A stretch of 64,000 nucleotides of DNA from Erythrobacter litoralis. Its GTDB lineage: Bacteria; Pseudomonadota; Alphaproteobacteria; Sphingomonadales; Sphingomonadaceae. The stretch is from NCBI RefSeq assembly GCF_001719165.1, contig NZ_CP017057.1, positions 2,170,001 through 2,234,000 on the forward strand. Reading direction: 5' to 3'. Below the pieces are notes generated by a model. The model was not told where the DNA came from. It searched no databases and was given only the letters and a program-made list of their open reading frames with translations. Below are positions 16,681 through 25,630 of this stretch, piece by piece (the stretch's first letter is position 1; each line of letters starts with the position of its first letter). Made by a program: the position numbers and the translations under genes.

Positions 16681-18054
16681 ATGAGCACACGCGAGACCTC
16701 CAGCATCGACGAACCTGCCATCGAGGGGATGGAGGATCTCGTCGCACCGATGCTGCGCGGCGAAAAACCCGCATCCGACTGGCGCATCGGGACCGAGCAC
16801 GAAAAGCTCGTCTACAAGCGCAAGGACTTCCGCGCGCCGTCCTATGACGAACCCTGCGGCATCCACGACCTGCTCATGAACCTTCGCGAATTCGGCTGGG
16901 AGCCGGTCGAGGAAGGCGGAAAGGTCATCGCGATGCGCGGCGAAGACGGCACGGTCAGCCTCGAACCGGCGGGCCAGCTCGAACTGTCGGGCGCGCCGCT
17001 CGAAAACCTGCACCAGACCTGCGCGGAGACGGGGCGGCATCTTGAACAGGTCAAGAAGGTCGGCGAGGCCTGCGGCGTGTCCTATCTCGGCCTCGGCATG
17101 TGGCCGGACAAGACCCGCGATGAACTGCCCGTCATGCCCAAGGGCCGCTATGAGATCATGATGCGGCACATGCCCCGGGTCGGCAATCTCGGGCTCGACA
17201 TGATGCTGCGGACCTGCACCATCCAGGTCAATCTCGACTATTCATCCGAAGCCGACATGGTGAAGAAATTCCGCGTCGGCCTCGCGCTGCAACCGCTGGC
17301 GACCGCGCTGTTCGCCAATTCGCCCTTCACCGAAGGCAGGCCCAACGGCTATCTTTCCTATCGCAGCCACATCTGGTCCGACACCGATCCGCACCGCACC
17401 GGCATGCTGCCCTTCGTGTTCGAGGACGGCTTCGGCTATGAACGCTGGGCGCAGTACATGCTCGACGTGCCGATGTATTTCGTGTTTCGCGACGGGAAAT
17501 ACATCGATGCGGCGGGCCTGTCATTTCGCGATTTCCTCGAGGGCAGGCTTTCGGTCCTCCCGGGCGAGCGGCCCACGGCGAGCGATTGGTGGGACCACCT
17601 TTCCACGGCCTTTCCCGAAGTGCGGCTCAAGAGCTTTCTCGAAATGCGCGGTGCCGATGGCGGGCCGTGGAGCCGGATCTGCGCCCTGCCCGCTTTCTGG
17701 GTCGGCCTGCTCTACGATCAGGGCGCCCTCGATGCGGCGTGGGAACTGGTCAAGGACTGGTCGATGGAAGAGCGCGAGCGGCTGCGCAATGAAGTGCCGA
17801 GGCTCGCGCTCGACACGCGGCTTCCCGGCGGGACCGGGACGATGAAGGACCTGGGGCGCGAAGTGCTGGGGATCGCGCATGGCGGCCTTGCCGCGCGCTC
17901 CCGGCTCAATTCCAGCGGCGACAACGAAACCGGCTATCTCGAAACGCTCGACGAAATCGTCGCGACCGGCAAGGTCCCTGCCCAGCGCCTGCTCGACGCC
18001 TATCACGGCGAATGGAACGGCGACATTTCGCGGGTCTACAAATATTCGTTCTGA
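16681..18054 (+). CDS. gshA: Glutamate-cysteine ligase, plant/alphaproteobacterial type (GCS2)
   Basis: First step of glutathione synthesis: ATP-dependent coupling of Glu to Cys. 457 aa from ATG 16681 with GGGAG upstream. Belongs to the GCS2 branch (plant-like), unrelated in length and motifs to E. coli GshA: RIGTEHEKLVY near the start, GQLELSGAPL, MMLRTCTIQVNLDY, and the C-terminal ARSRLNSSGDNETGYL. Convergent with the ICMT-like gene. A GST and other thiol-linked genes occur elsewhere in the window, but not in this transcription unit. Confidence 0.94.
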   Translation: MSTRETSSIDEPAIEGMEDLVAPMLRGEKPASDWRIGTEHEKLVYKRKDFRAPSYDEPCGIHDLLMNLREFGWEPVEEGGKVIAMRGEDGTVSLEPAGQLELSGAPLENLHQTCAETGRHLEQVKKVGEACGVSYLGLGMWPDKTRDELPVMPKGRYEIMMRHMPRVGNLGLDMMLRTCTIQVNLDYSSEADMVKKFRVGLALQPLATALFANSPFTEGRPNGYLSYRSHIWSDTDPHRTGMLPFVFEDGFGYERWAQYMLDVPMYFVFRDGKYIDAAGLSFRDFLEGRLSVLPGERPTASDWWDHLSTAFPEVRLKSFLEMRGADGGPWSRICALPAFWVGLLYDQGALDAAWELVKDWSMEERERLRNEVPRLALDTRLPGGTGTMKDLGREVLGIAHGGLAARSRLNSSGDNETGYLETLDEIVATGKVPAQRLLDAYHGEWNGDISRVYKYSF

Positions 18055-18078
18055 TGCGGCGGGCGGCCAGCACGGCCG

Positions 18079-19482
18079 CTATTCGGCTGGCTCCGCAACC
18101 GCGCCGCGCGCGCTTCCCGGGCCGCGCCCGATCGCACGCACCAGCCGGGCAAGCGGCGCGGTGATGAGCCCGTGCTGATCCATCCACGCATGGTATTCGC
18201 GGTACTTCGCATCCTCGGCAAGGAGATGCGCCTCCTCGGTCCTGGCGCGCCAGTAATAGATCGCGTTGACGAGCAGCAGGAAGAAACAGTTGCGCACCGC
18301 GTCGGCGGCGGAATTGCTGGTGACGAGAAAGGGCATGACCGTAAGCCACCAGAACAGGTTCTTCGACAGATAGGCCGGGTGGCGGGTGAAGCGATACGGC
18401 CCGTTCGTCAGCACGCCGCGATAGGTGAGGTTTGAAAAGCGGATGCCGAAGGCAATCGTCGCCCAGGCATAGACAAGCGTCAGGAACACGATCATCCCCG
18501 CCCACAGCCACAAGAGCGCGGGCTGGCCTTCGAGCCAGTAGCCCCAGCCCGCGACATTGCGTTCATAGGACAGGATCTGGTTGCCGTTGCCGATGATCCC
18601 CCACACGAATGGCGGGTAACACAGCAGCGCCGCAATCCACCCGCCGAGGAAGGGATTGCCCGAACGGATATGCGCATCGAGCGGGCGCAGGGTGAGCAGA
18701 TATCCAACGGTCCCGATCTGCACGTCGATCACGAACAGCAGCGCAACGAGGAACATGGCAAGCTCGACCGGGTTGCCCAGCATCTGCGCGGGGCTCGCTT
18801 CGACCACCTGCGCGAAACCGCCGGGCAGGATGGAGATCATGAAGGCGCTGAAAAACCCCTTTATCAGCCAGGCGCGCCAGTGCTTTGCGAGCTGCGACTT
18901 CTCCCAGCCTTCGCGGCCCGCGATCATCGCGCCGAAGTGCCAGGTCGAATCCCTGGGCTCCACCATGAACCGGTCGAGCCACAGGACATAGGGCACCGAC
19001 AGCGCCATGAGCGGGATGAGCGCGGCGGCGAGAACCTCCATGGCGAACACATACGATCCGTCCCAGTACCACCGGCCAAGGCCGTAAAGCGCCGCGAGCC
19101 CGGCGAAGGTCGCCCACAGCCCAACGAGCTTGACGAGGCTGATGGGCCATGTCTCGGCGAACGGCCGCCGAAGCGTCCAGTCGATCCCGGTCGAGGGACG
19201 CAGATGCACCCGGTCCACCAGCACCGACCACGCCACCATCGGCCCTGCGGTGAAAACCATCGCGGCAAGCGCGGCATACGGCCCCGAAAGGACCCCGCGC
19301 GCGCCCGACAATGCGCCCGAAAGACCCAGCGTGTCGGCGATCAGGGGATAGGTGCGGCAGACGAGAATCCACACGAGCAGGCCGAGCAGGCCCGCAAGGC
19401 CCACGCCTGCCGACACGTCGCTTTCGGGCCTTCGACCTTCTGGCAGGCGCGCGGGCGCGCTCGGGAGGGATTCGGCGCTCAT
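18079..19482 (-). CDS. Multi-pass membrane protein with isoprenylcysteine methyltransferase-like (ICMT/PEMT) C-terminal domain
   Basis: 467 aa with about nine or ten membrane helices. The last third matches the ICMT/PEMT fold: NGPYRFTRHPAYLSKNLFWW (the RHPxY SAM-binding motif) and, near the end, the EE pair in TEEAHLLAEDAKYREY. The first two thirds are additional helices of unknown role, making it much longer than a plain ICMT-family protein (150-220 aa). Substrate unknown. Convergent with gshA; 65 bp separate it from bamB upstream on the same strand. Confidence 0.8.
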   Translation of the reverse strand: MSAESLPSAPARLPEGRRPESDVSAGVGLAGLLGLLVWILVCRTYPLIADTLGLSGALSGARGVLSGPYAALAAMVFTAGPMVAWSVLVDRVHLRPSTGIDWTLRRPFAETWPISLVKLVGLWATFAGLAALYGLGRWYWDGSYVFAMEVLAAALIPLMALSVPYVLWLDRFMVEPRDSTWHFGAMIAGREGWEKSQLAKHWRAWLIKGFFSAFMISILPGGFAQVVEASPAQMLGNPVELAMFLVALLFVIDVQIGTVGYLLTLRPLDAHIRSGNPFLGGWIAALLCYPPFVWGIIGNGNQILSYERNVAGWGYWLEGQPALLWLWAGMIVFLTLVYAWATIAFGIRFSNLTYRGVLTNGPYRFTRHPAYLSKNLFWWLTVMPFLVTSNSAADAVRNCFFLLLVNAIYYWRARTEEAHLLAEDAKYREYHAWMDQHGLITAPLARLVRAIGRGPGSARGAVAEPAE

Positions 19483-19547
19483 CAGGCGCTGAGCCTTAGC
19501 GCGAAGTGGTTAACGACCCGCTCAGACCTTGCGCCTTGCAAACAGGC

Positions 19548-20894
19548 CTATTTCCAGGCGTGGATCGTCCCGCTGTCGTCGAGCACGTAGAGGAACCCGT
19601 CGGCCACGATCGGCGGTAGGCTCACGGGCTGGTCGATGTCCGCGAACATCGCGGCCGAACCCTCGCCGACCGAAATCTTCCAGATTTCCCCGCGCGAGCT
19701 TGCCACCCACAGATTGTTGCCGGCAGGCACCGGGCCGGTCCAGAAGATCGGGCCCTTCTTGTCCTTCTCGTCGCGGAATTGCCGGAGCTGCGTGATCCAG
19801 CGCACCCGCCCGCTCGACCGGGCGATGGCGAGCAGGCGCGCATCGTCGGTGAGGGTGAAGATCCACTCGCCCGCGATCGCCGGGGTGGAAATGCCCGCAA
19901 GCGTCAGTTCCCAGATGCGCTGCCCGGTGACGAGTTCATAGGCCGCCATGCGCCCGCCCTGGCCCAGCGCGTAGACGCGCCCCGAATCGATGATCGGATC
20001 GGCGTCGATATCGGTGAGCGAGGACACCTGCGTCGAGATGTTGGTGCGCGCCAGCGCGTCGGCCCACAGCGGCCGCCCGTTCTCGTAACGATAGGCCGAC
20101 AGTTCGCCGGACGAATATCCCGCGATGACCGTGCCCTGACCCGCTGCCGGAGCGGCGACGCCGAACACGCCCGATTGCGTCGCCGAACCGGATTCGTCCC
20201 ACAGCAATTCACCGTTGGTCGCATCGAGGGCGAGGATCTGGTTGTCCTGCGTCATCACGTAGACCTGCCCGAAGGCGATGGTCGGCGATCCGCGCAGCGG
20301 CCCGGCCGGCTTGACCTTCCAAAGGAGCTTGCCGGTCTCCGCGTCCTTGGCCTTGACCTCGCCGATGCCGTTGGTGGCGTAGAGGATGCCGTTATCGTAG
20401 CTCACCCCGCCGCCAAAGGCCGAATTGCGCAGGTTTTCGGCCATCTCCTCCTCTTCGCGGGTCCAGGCGGTCGCGCCGGTCGCATGATCGAAGGCATGGA
20501 TCACGCCGTCGGTATCCTCGACATAGAGAAGCCCGCCGCCCACCACGGGCGCGGCGGCGAGCCGGCGGCGTTCGTTCGCGCCCGCGATCCGGGCACTCCA
20601 CCGCTTGGTCGGGTTGTTCGCAATCGCGAGATGGCCGTAGCTCTTGCTTGCCGATCCGCCGACCTGCGGCCAGCTGTCATTGCTGCGCGCGGGCGGCAGA
20701 ACGACACTGACCCCGGCGAGGTCGGGATCGACATTCGTCCCGCGTTCGATGCGCGAAAGGATCGGCGTGCGTTCGCCGATCGTGGGGGTGGTCTTCTTGT
20801 CGCCGCCGCCGAACAGGCCGCCGCTGCAGCCCACCAGGGCCGCTGCCAGCGTCCCGGCGACGAGCGCGCCTTTCCATGCCGTCTTGGTTATCAT
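19548..20894 (-). CDS. bamB: Outer membrane assembly lipoprotein BamB
   Basis: Lipoprotein subunit of the BAM complex for beta-barrel insertion. 448 aa from ATG 20894 (an ATG at 20909 would add 5 residues; 20894 has a better spaced GGACGGA). A type II signal peptide ends in the lipobox LVGC, lipidated Cys23. The rest is an eight-bladed PQQ-type beta-propeller: repeated blade motifs such as GLLYVEDTDGVIHAFD, DAETGKLLWK, ALDATNGELLWD and the final FLYVLDDSGTIHAWK. Preceded by a YfgM-like gene, the usual bacterial arrangement; der/engA, often next, is not in this place. Confidence 0.93.
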   Translation of the reverse strand: MITKTAWKGALVAGTLAAALVGCSGGLFGGGDKKTTPTIGERTPILSRIERGTNVDPDLAGVSVVLPPARSNDSWPQVGGSASKSYGHLAIANNPTKRWSARIAGANERRRLAAAPVVGGGLLYVEDTDGVIHAFDHATGATAWTREEEEMAENLRNSAFGGGVSYDNGILYATNGIGEVKAKDAETGKLLWKVKPAGPLRGSPTIAFGQVYVMTQDNQILALDATNGELLWDESGSATQSGVFGVAAPAAGQGTVIAGYSSGELSAYRYENGRPLWADALARTNISTQVSSLTDIDADPIIDSGRVYALGQGGRMAAYELVTGQRIWELTLAGISTPAIAGEWIFTLTDDARLLAIARSSGRVRWITQLRQFRDEKDKKGPIFWTGPVPAGNNLWVASSRGEIWKISVGEGSAAMFADIDQPVSLPPIVADGFLYVLDDSGTIHAWK

Positions 20895-21004
20895 TGTCCG
20901 TCCGTTCATTCCCTGGGCAAGAGGGCCTGTCGCCCTGTCGCCGTTCCTGCCGGTCGTGTCGCGGTCGATCCCCCTGCCGCGCAGCTTCCGGCGATTCGTT
21001 CAAC

Positions 21005-21829
21005 TCATCGCGGCGCGCCCGCTGCCTCTTCGCCCTCCTGCGGGAGCACGCCCTCTTCGCGCAGCAGCGCCTCGACATCCTCGATCGCATCGACCCCGAG
21101 CACGCCCGCAAGCTGCTGGGCGCGGCGAGTGAGCGTTTCGGGGAGCGTATCGTCCTTGGCGATGGCCGCGAAGATCGCGCCCGCTTCGTCGCGATTGCCC
21201 ATTTCGAGATGCGCGATCGCGGTCAGTTCCGCAGCGCTGCCGTAAAAAGTGCTGCCGGGCTGGGCGAGCGGTTCGAGCTTCGCGATCGCATCGGCGGGTT
21301 CGCGCTCGTCGAAATTGCTCGCCACTTCGCGCAGGCGCGCGAGATCGCGCAGGGCAGCCGGGATTTCCTCGTCGGCGGCGATCATCGCGTAGAGATCAAC
21401 CGCGCGCGCGGTTTCGCCCTGTTCGAGCGCCGCGCCGGCCTGCAGGAACAGCGCCGCCGCGCGCGCGCCCGGCATGCCCTGTGCGATCAGCGGCTGGACC
21501 TGCTCGCTCGCGCTTTCGTAATCGCCCGCCTCGACCGCGTCGAGCGCGGTGATGAGCGTTTCGGACTGCGCCTCGAGCTTGGATTCCTCAAGGTTCTGCC
21601 AATAGAGCCAGCCGCCGAAAGCGGCGAGGAAGAGGACGATGACCCCCGCCAGCGTGGGGCCGTATCTCTTCATGAAGGCGGCCGCATCGTCCTGCCGCAC
21701 CGCTTCGTCGATCTCGCGGATCAGGACCTCGTCCTCGGCCGAGGGGGCAGGCCCGCCGGGATCGCCCGAAGTCTTCGATTTGTCGGTCCTGTTCGGAATT
21801 AGCGCCACGGCTTGCCTGTTCCTTGTCAT
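21005..21829 (-). CDS. YfgM-like TPR periplasmic/ancillary translocon protein
   Basis: 274 aa. The cytosolic N terminus is acidic (SAEDEVLIREIDEAVRQDDA), then comes a single membrane anchor (~65-85, YGPTLAGVIVLFLAAF then GGWLYW), then a helical TPR-like region of Ala/Glu-rich repeats. This topology and the position directly upstream of bamB match the YfgM/TPR_21 family, which in E. coli works with PpiD at the Sec translocon. Start chosen at ATG 21829; the frame extends 38 residues upstream without family resemblance. Sequence outside the anchor is poorly conserved, so the family call rests partly on context. Confidence 0.78.
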   Translation of the reverse strand: MTRNRQAVALIPNRTDKSKTSGDPGGPAPSAEDEVLIREIDEAVRQDDAAAFMKRYGPTLAGVIVLFLAAFGGWLYWQNLEESKLEAQSETLITALDAVEAGDYESASEQVQPLIAQGMPGARAAALFLQAGAALEQGETARAVDLYAMIAADEEIPAALRDLARLREVASNFDEREPADAIAKLEPLAQPGSTFYGSAAELTAIAHLEMGNRDEAGAIFAAIAKDDTLPETLTRRAQQLAGVLGVDAIEDVEALLREEGVLPQEGEEAAGAPR

Positions 21830-21989
21830 CTCGCGCCGACCCTGCCGCGATGGGCAGGCGGCACCGACACTTGTTTCGCGTAATGGCGGCTCTTTAGGCA
21901 GGTGCGCCGCCTTCCGCAATGCCGGGGCCGCAGGGGACCCCAAACGCCTGAACCCGCGCGGTTGAACCGGCGATTAAGCCGGATCTGCG

Positions 21990-23129
21990 CTAGAGTTCGC
22001 GCCCCAGCGCCTCGCCATAGAGTTCGCGGTAGCGCGCCACCATCGCCGCCTCGTCATATTGCGCGCGCGCGCGGGCCCGGTTGGCCGCCCCGATCTCAGC
22101 GCAAAGATCCGGCTCTGCGGCAAGATCGCGCAGCATCTGGGCGAGCGCCTGCCAGTCATCGGCCACGCAGATGAAAGGCCGGTTGGCTTCGGCCACCATG
22201 GCGCAGATATCGCCCACGTCGGGCGCCGCGACGGGAAGCCCGGCGGCCATCGCCTCGACCACCGAGAGGGGGAATTGCTCCGACCGGCTCGACAGGGCGA
22301 AGATGTCGAACAGGCTGATGATCTTCGCCGGATCGGGATGCGGGCCCGGCAGGTGGACGCGGTGGCTCATGTCGAGTTCGTCCGCGACCGCGCGGATGCG
22401 GTCGCGCTCCGGACCCTCGCCGATGATGACGAGATGCCATTGTTCGCCCAGCGCGGACATGGCGCGGACGAGTTGGCCGAGCTGCTTGACCGGGCGCAGG
22501 CCGGCAAGCGTGCCGACCCAGCGCTCGCCTTCGCGCTTGACGACGCGGAACGGGCCCGGTTCGGGCGGCTTGGCGAAGCGGGCGGTATCGATCCCGTTGG
22601 GAATGCGGGCGAGGCGGGCAGGCGGCATCTTCCACACCTCGCGCGCGATCCGCTCCAGCCGCTCGCTCGGCACCACCAGCCGGTGGGTGCGGCCAAGCGC
22701 GACCCGGCGATACCAGTTGCGCCGCGTTTTCAGTTCGTCGACCTCGTCCTCGTTGAAGCCGTCTTCGTGGTGGATCAGCGGCGGCAGGCCGAAATGCGCG
22801 GCGAAGACGGTGTGCGCCATGACCGCGTCCATCGCCCCCCAATTGTAGGTGAGAACGAGGTCGTAGCCCTTCATCGCCTCGGCGATGGCGACCAGCCGCC
22901 CGGGCGAGGGAAAGCCCCTGAGCGCCGGGAAATCCTGCGGGAAACGGACCTTCACATCGCGCCCCAGATGCGCCCTCGCCCCGGTTTCGCCCGGATCGCC
23001 CGACACCACCGCATGGTCGAGCGCACCGCCCAGAGCGTTCATCAGTTTGACGCTGCGCAATTCCTTGCCCCCCGCCGCGAAGGTCGAGTGGCAATGGAGG
23101 ACGCGCGCGGGGCCGGGCTGCCTGCTCAC
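21990..23129 (-). CDS. Glycosyltransferase family 4 (GT-B fold)
   Basis: 379 aa from GTG 23129; the GTG overlaps the stop of the alpha/beta hydrolase gene (GTGA), giving translational coupling. Typical GT4: N-terminal VLHCHSTFAAGGKE, a linker with IPNGIDTARF, the second domain opening VGTLAGLRPVKQL, and the nucleotide-sugar E-x7-E motif in SRSEQFPLSVVEAMAAGLPVAA. Retaining transferase acting on an unknown acceptor, perhaps a surface polysaccharide or glycolipid. The long open frame upstream of the GTG is antisense/out of frame to the hydrolase gene. Confidence 0.87.
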   Translation of the reverse strand: MSRQPGPARVLHCHSTFAAGGKELRSVKLMNALGGALDHAVVSGDPGETGARAHLGRDVKVRFPQDFPALRGFPSPGRLVAIAEAMKGYDLVLTYNWGAMDAVMAHTVFAAHFGLPPLIHHEDGFNEDEVDELKTRRNWYRRVALGRTHRLVVPSERLERIAREVWKMPPARLARIPNGIDTARFAKPPEPGPFRVVKREGERWVGTLAGLRPVKQLGQLVRAMSALGEQWHLVIIGEGPERDRIRAVADELDMSHRVHLPGPHPDPAKIISLFDIFALSSRSEQFPLSVVEAMAAGLPVAAPDVGDICAMVAEANRPFICVADDWQALAQMLRDLAAEPDLCAEIGAANRARARAQYDEAAMVARYRELYGEALGREL

Positions 23130-24004
23130 TCTATCTCGGCCAGAAGCGCATCGATCGCGGCGCGCGCCTCGGGCTCGTCGAGCGTCGGGGCATGGCCGAC
23201 CCGCGGGACGGTGACGGTTTCCATCTGCGGATTGCTCTCTTTCATCCGCGCGATCGTCGCGGGCGAGATGAGGTCCGACAATTCGCCGATCACCAGCAGC
23301 ACCGGCATGCGCCCGAGCGCTTCGAACGCGCCCCACAGATCCGCGGGCGCCGCATTGCCGGGCTTTGCGAAGGGTTCGGCGATCGCCATGTCGTAATCGT
23401 AGCTGATCCGCCCGTTCTGGCTCACCACCATGATCCGCTTTGCCATGTCGAGCCAGTCCTCGAGATCGTAGTCGGGAAAGGCCTCGCCATGCACCTCGCC
23501 CAGCGAGCGCGCGGCATGGATCCAGGTGGGATAGCTGCGTCCCTGCCCGACATAGCCCGAAATCCGCTCGAGCCCGGCCGCCTCGATCTCTGGCCCGATA
23601 TCGTTGAGCACGACGCCCGCGATCCGCTGCGCTCCCGCCTGCGCATCCTTCTGCGCGAGCAGCATGGTCATCAGCCCGCCCATCGAGGTGCCGATCGACA
23701 CGAACCGGTCGATCCCCTGCTCGCCCAGCAGCTTGTCGACATCGGCGACATAGGTGAGCGGGTTGTAGGTCTGCGAATCGGGCGCGTAATCGCTCATCCC
23801 CCGCCCGCGCATGTCGGGCACGATGACGCGCCTTTCCGCCGCGATGTGATCGGCAAGATCGGAAAAGTCGCGCGCATTGCGGGTCAGGCCGTGGAGGCAC
23901 AATACCGGCGTCTTCGTGCCGCCATCGGGTCCCGGGTAATCGCGGTAATGCAGGGTCAACCCGTCCGGGCTGGTCCAGCTGCAATCGTCGTAAGATGCGG
24001 CCAT
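23126..24004 (-). CDS. Alpha/beta hydrolase
   Basis: 292 aa from ATG 24004. Oxyanion region LCLHGLTRNARDF, conserved DMRGRGMSDY, nucleophile elbow GTSMGG with Ser107, a likely acid in ELSD, and catalytic His in RVGHAPTL near the C terminus: a complete Ser-Asp-His triad. Small cap domain with Tyr- and Trp-rich segment (~150-200). Esterase/lipase or C-C hydrolase activity is possible; the substrate cannot be inferred. First gene of a two-gene unit with the GT4 gene; divergent from selO across 108 bp. Confidence 0.85.
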   Translation of the reverse strand: MAASYDDCSWTSPDGLTLHYRDYPGPDGGTKTPVLCLHGLTRNARDFSDLADHIAAERRVIVPDMRGRGMSDYAPDSQTYNPLTYVADVDKLLGEQGIDRFVSIGTSMGGLMTMLLAQKDAQAGAQRIAGVVLNDIGPEIEAAGLERISGYVGQGRSYPTWIHAARSLGEVHGEAFPDYDLEDWLDMAKRIMVVSQNGRISYDYDMAIAEPFAKPGNAAPADLWGAFEALGRMPVLLVIGELSDLISPATIARMKESNPQMETVTVPRVGHAPTLDEPEARAAIDALLAEIE

Positions 24005-24112
24005 GGGGGCGGATTGTCCTTCGATTCTCGTCGCGTCGCGCATGCGTGCTGTCGCGAATAGGCCGCCCAGCCGTGCTTGCAAGAGCCTGGCCGCATCGCC
24101 ACTATCGCGCGG

Positions 24113-25555
24113 ATGAACGACGACAGGCAACAGGCGGCTGCGCGCAGCGACCCGGCGATCCTCGAAATCGCCGACTGGATCGCCGATCCGGTCGCACCGG
24201 GGGACTTTCCGAAAGCCCAAATCCGGTTCCGCAACGACCGCGCGGCGCGCGAGGTCGGTCTTGCCGGCCTTTCGGACGAACGATGGGCGGCGCATTTCGG
24301 CCGCTTCGAACCGCTCGAGGGAAACCTCCCGCAGCCGCTCGCGCTCAGATATCACGGCCACCAGTTCCGCGTGTACAATCCCGAAATCGGCGACGGGCGC
24401 GGCTTTCTCTTCGCCCAGTTGCGCAGCCGCGATGGACGACTGCTCGATCTGGGGACAAAGGGTTCGGGGACCACGCCCTATTCGCGCGCCGGCGACGGGC
24501 GACTGACGCTGAAGGGCGCGGTGCGCGAAATACTCGCCACCGAAATGCTCGAAGCGCTGGGCGTCAACACCTCGCGCACTTTCTCGGTGATCGAGACGGG
24601 TGAGCAGCTCTGGCGCAATGACGAGCCTTCGCCAACCCGTTCGGCGGTGATGGTGCGCCTGTCCCATTCGCATATCCGCATCGGCAGCTTCCAGCGCCTG
24701 CTCGCGCATGAACAGGCGGACGAGATGGAGCAGCTGGTCGACTATTGCCTCAGGCACTTCCCCGGACCGCCGCCGCCCGAAGACGCGCCCGCGCGCGATG
24801 AACCCGCGATCAGGCTGATGCACCAGGTGACAGAGCGCATGGCCGACCTCGCCGCGAGCTACATGGTGGCCGGATTCGTCCACGGCGTGCTCAATACCGA
24901 CAACATGAACGTCACCGGGGAAAGCTTCGACTATGGCCCGTGGCGCTGGCTGCCGAGCTGGGACCCCGGTTTCACCGCGGCCTATTTCGACCATGCCGGG
25001 CTTTACGCCTTCGGTCGCCAGCCCGAGGCGATCCACTGGAATTGCGGCCAGTTGGCGGTCGCGCTGCGCCTGCTTGCCGAAAGCGACCCGCTGGTCGCCG
25101 CGCTGAACCGGTTTCCCGATCTCTACATGGCCGCGGTCGCCCGGCGCTGGTGCTGGAGGCTGGGGGTCAGCAGCCGTGGGGCCGAAGCCGACGGCGCGCT
25201 CGTCGCGGCGTGCGAAAAGGCGATGCGCGAAAGCGGCGAGGGGCCCGATGCGTTCTTCTTCCGCATGCGCGGGGGCATTGCGCGCGGCGACCTGCCCGCC
25301 GACATTGCGTCCGACCTTGCCGATGCGCTGGCGGACTACGAACCGGCGGACAGCAGCCACGCCTACTGGTCGGACGAAGCGCCCCAGAGCATGCTGATCG
25401 AAGAGGTCGAGGCGATCTGGTCCGCGATCGACGAGCGCGACGACTGGCAGCCGCTCGAAGGCAAGGTCGCCGCCCTTCGCCGCATGGGCGAGGCGCACGG
25501 GCCGGCCCCTGTCCCGGCCGGGCACGCGCTTATGCACGAACCCGCTGACCCCTAG
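24113..25555 (+). CDS. selO: Protein adenylyltransferase SelO (YdiU family)
   Basis: Pseudokinase-fold enzyme that AMPylates Ser/Thr/Tyr of target proteins in redox stress (established for bacterial and mitochondrial SelO). 480 aa from ATG 24113; an in-frame start 12 codons upstream is less likely. Motifs: YHGHQFRVYNPEIGDGR, LDLGTKGSGTTPYSR with the ATP-contacting Lys, RLSHSHIRIGSFQ, and the metal/catalytic segment HGVLNTDNMNVTGE followed by DYGP. Ends without the selenocysteine motif of eukaryotic SelO. Followed by astD after 75 bp. Confidence 0.93.
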   Translation: MNDDRQQAAARSDPAILEIADWIADPVAPGDFPKAQIRFRNDRAAREVGLAGLSDERWAAHFGRFEPLEGNLPQPLALRYHGHQFRVYNPEIGDGRGFLFAQLRSRDGRLLDLGTKGSGTTPYSRAGDGRLTLKGAVREILATEMLEALGVNTSRTFSVIETGEQLWRNDEPSPTRSAVMVRLSHSHIRIGSFQRLLAHEQADEMEQLVDYCLRHFPGPPPPEDAPARDEPAIRLMHQVTERMADLAASYMVAGFVHGVLNTDNMNVTGESFDYGPWRWLPSWDPGFTAAYFDHAGLYAFGRQPEAIHWNCGQLAVALRLLAESDPLVAALNRFPDLYMAAVARRWCWRLGVSSRGAEADGALVAACEKAMRESGEGPDAFFFRMRGGIARGDLPADIASDLADALADYEPADSSHAYWSDEAPQSMLIEEVEAIWSAIDERDDWQPLEGKVAALRRMGEAHGPAPVPAGHALMHEPADP

Positions 25556-25630
25556 CTTTCCCGGCCTGCACGCAGTACGCCCGGACCCGATGCATGGGGG
25601 CAAGACCACTCGCAAAGAGGGCAGGATACA

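Noticed and set aside
21990..23984. 664-residue version of the glycosyltransferase
   Set aside because: The upstream part is out of frame over the alpha/beta hydrolase gene; the GT4 domain begins at GTG 23129 with a GTGA overlap.
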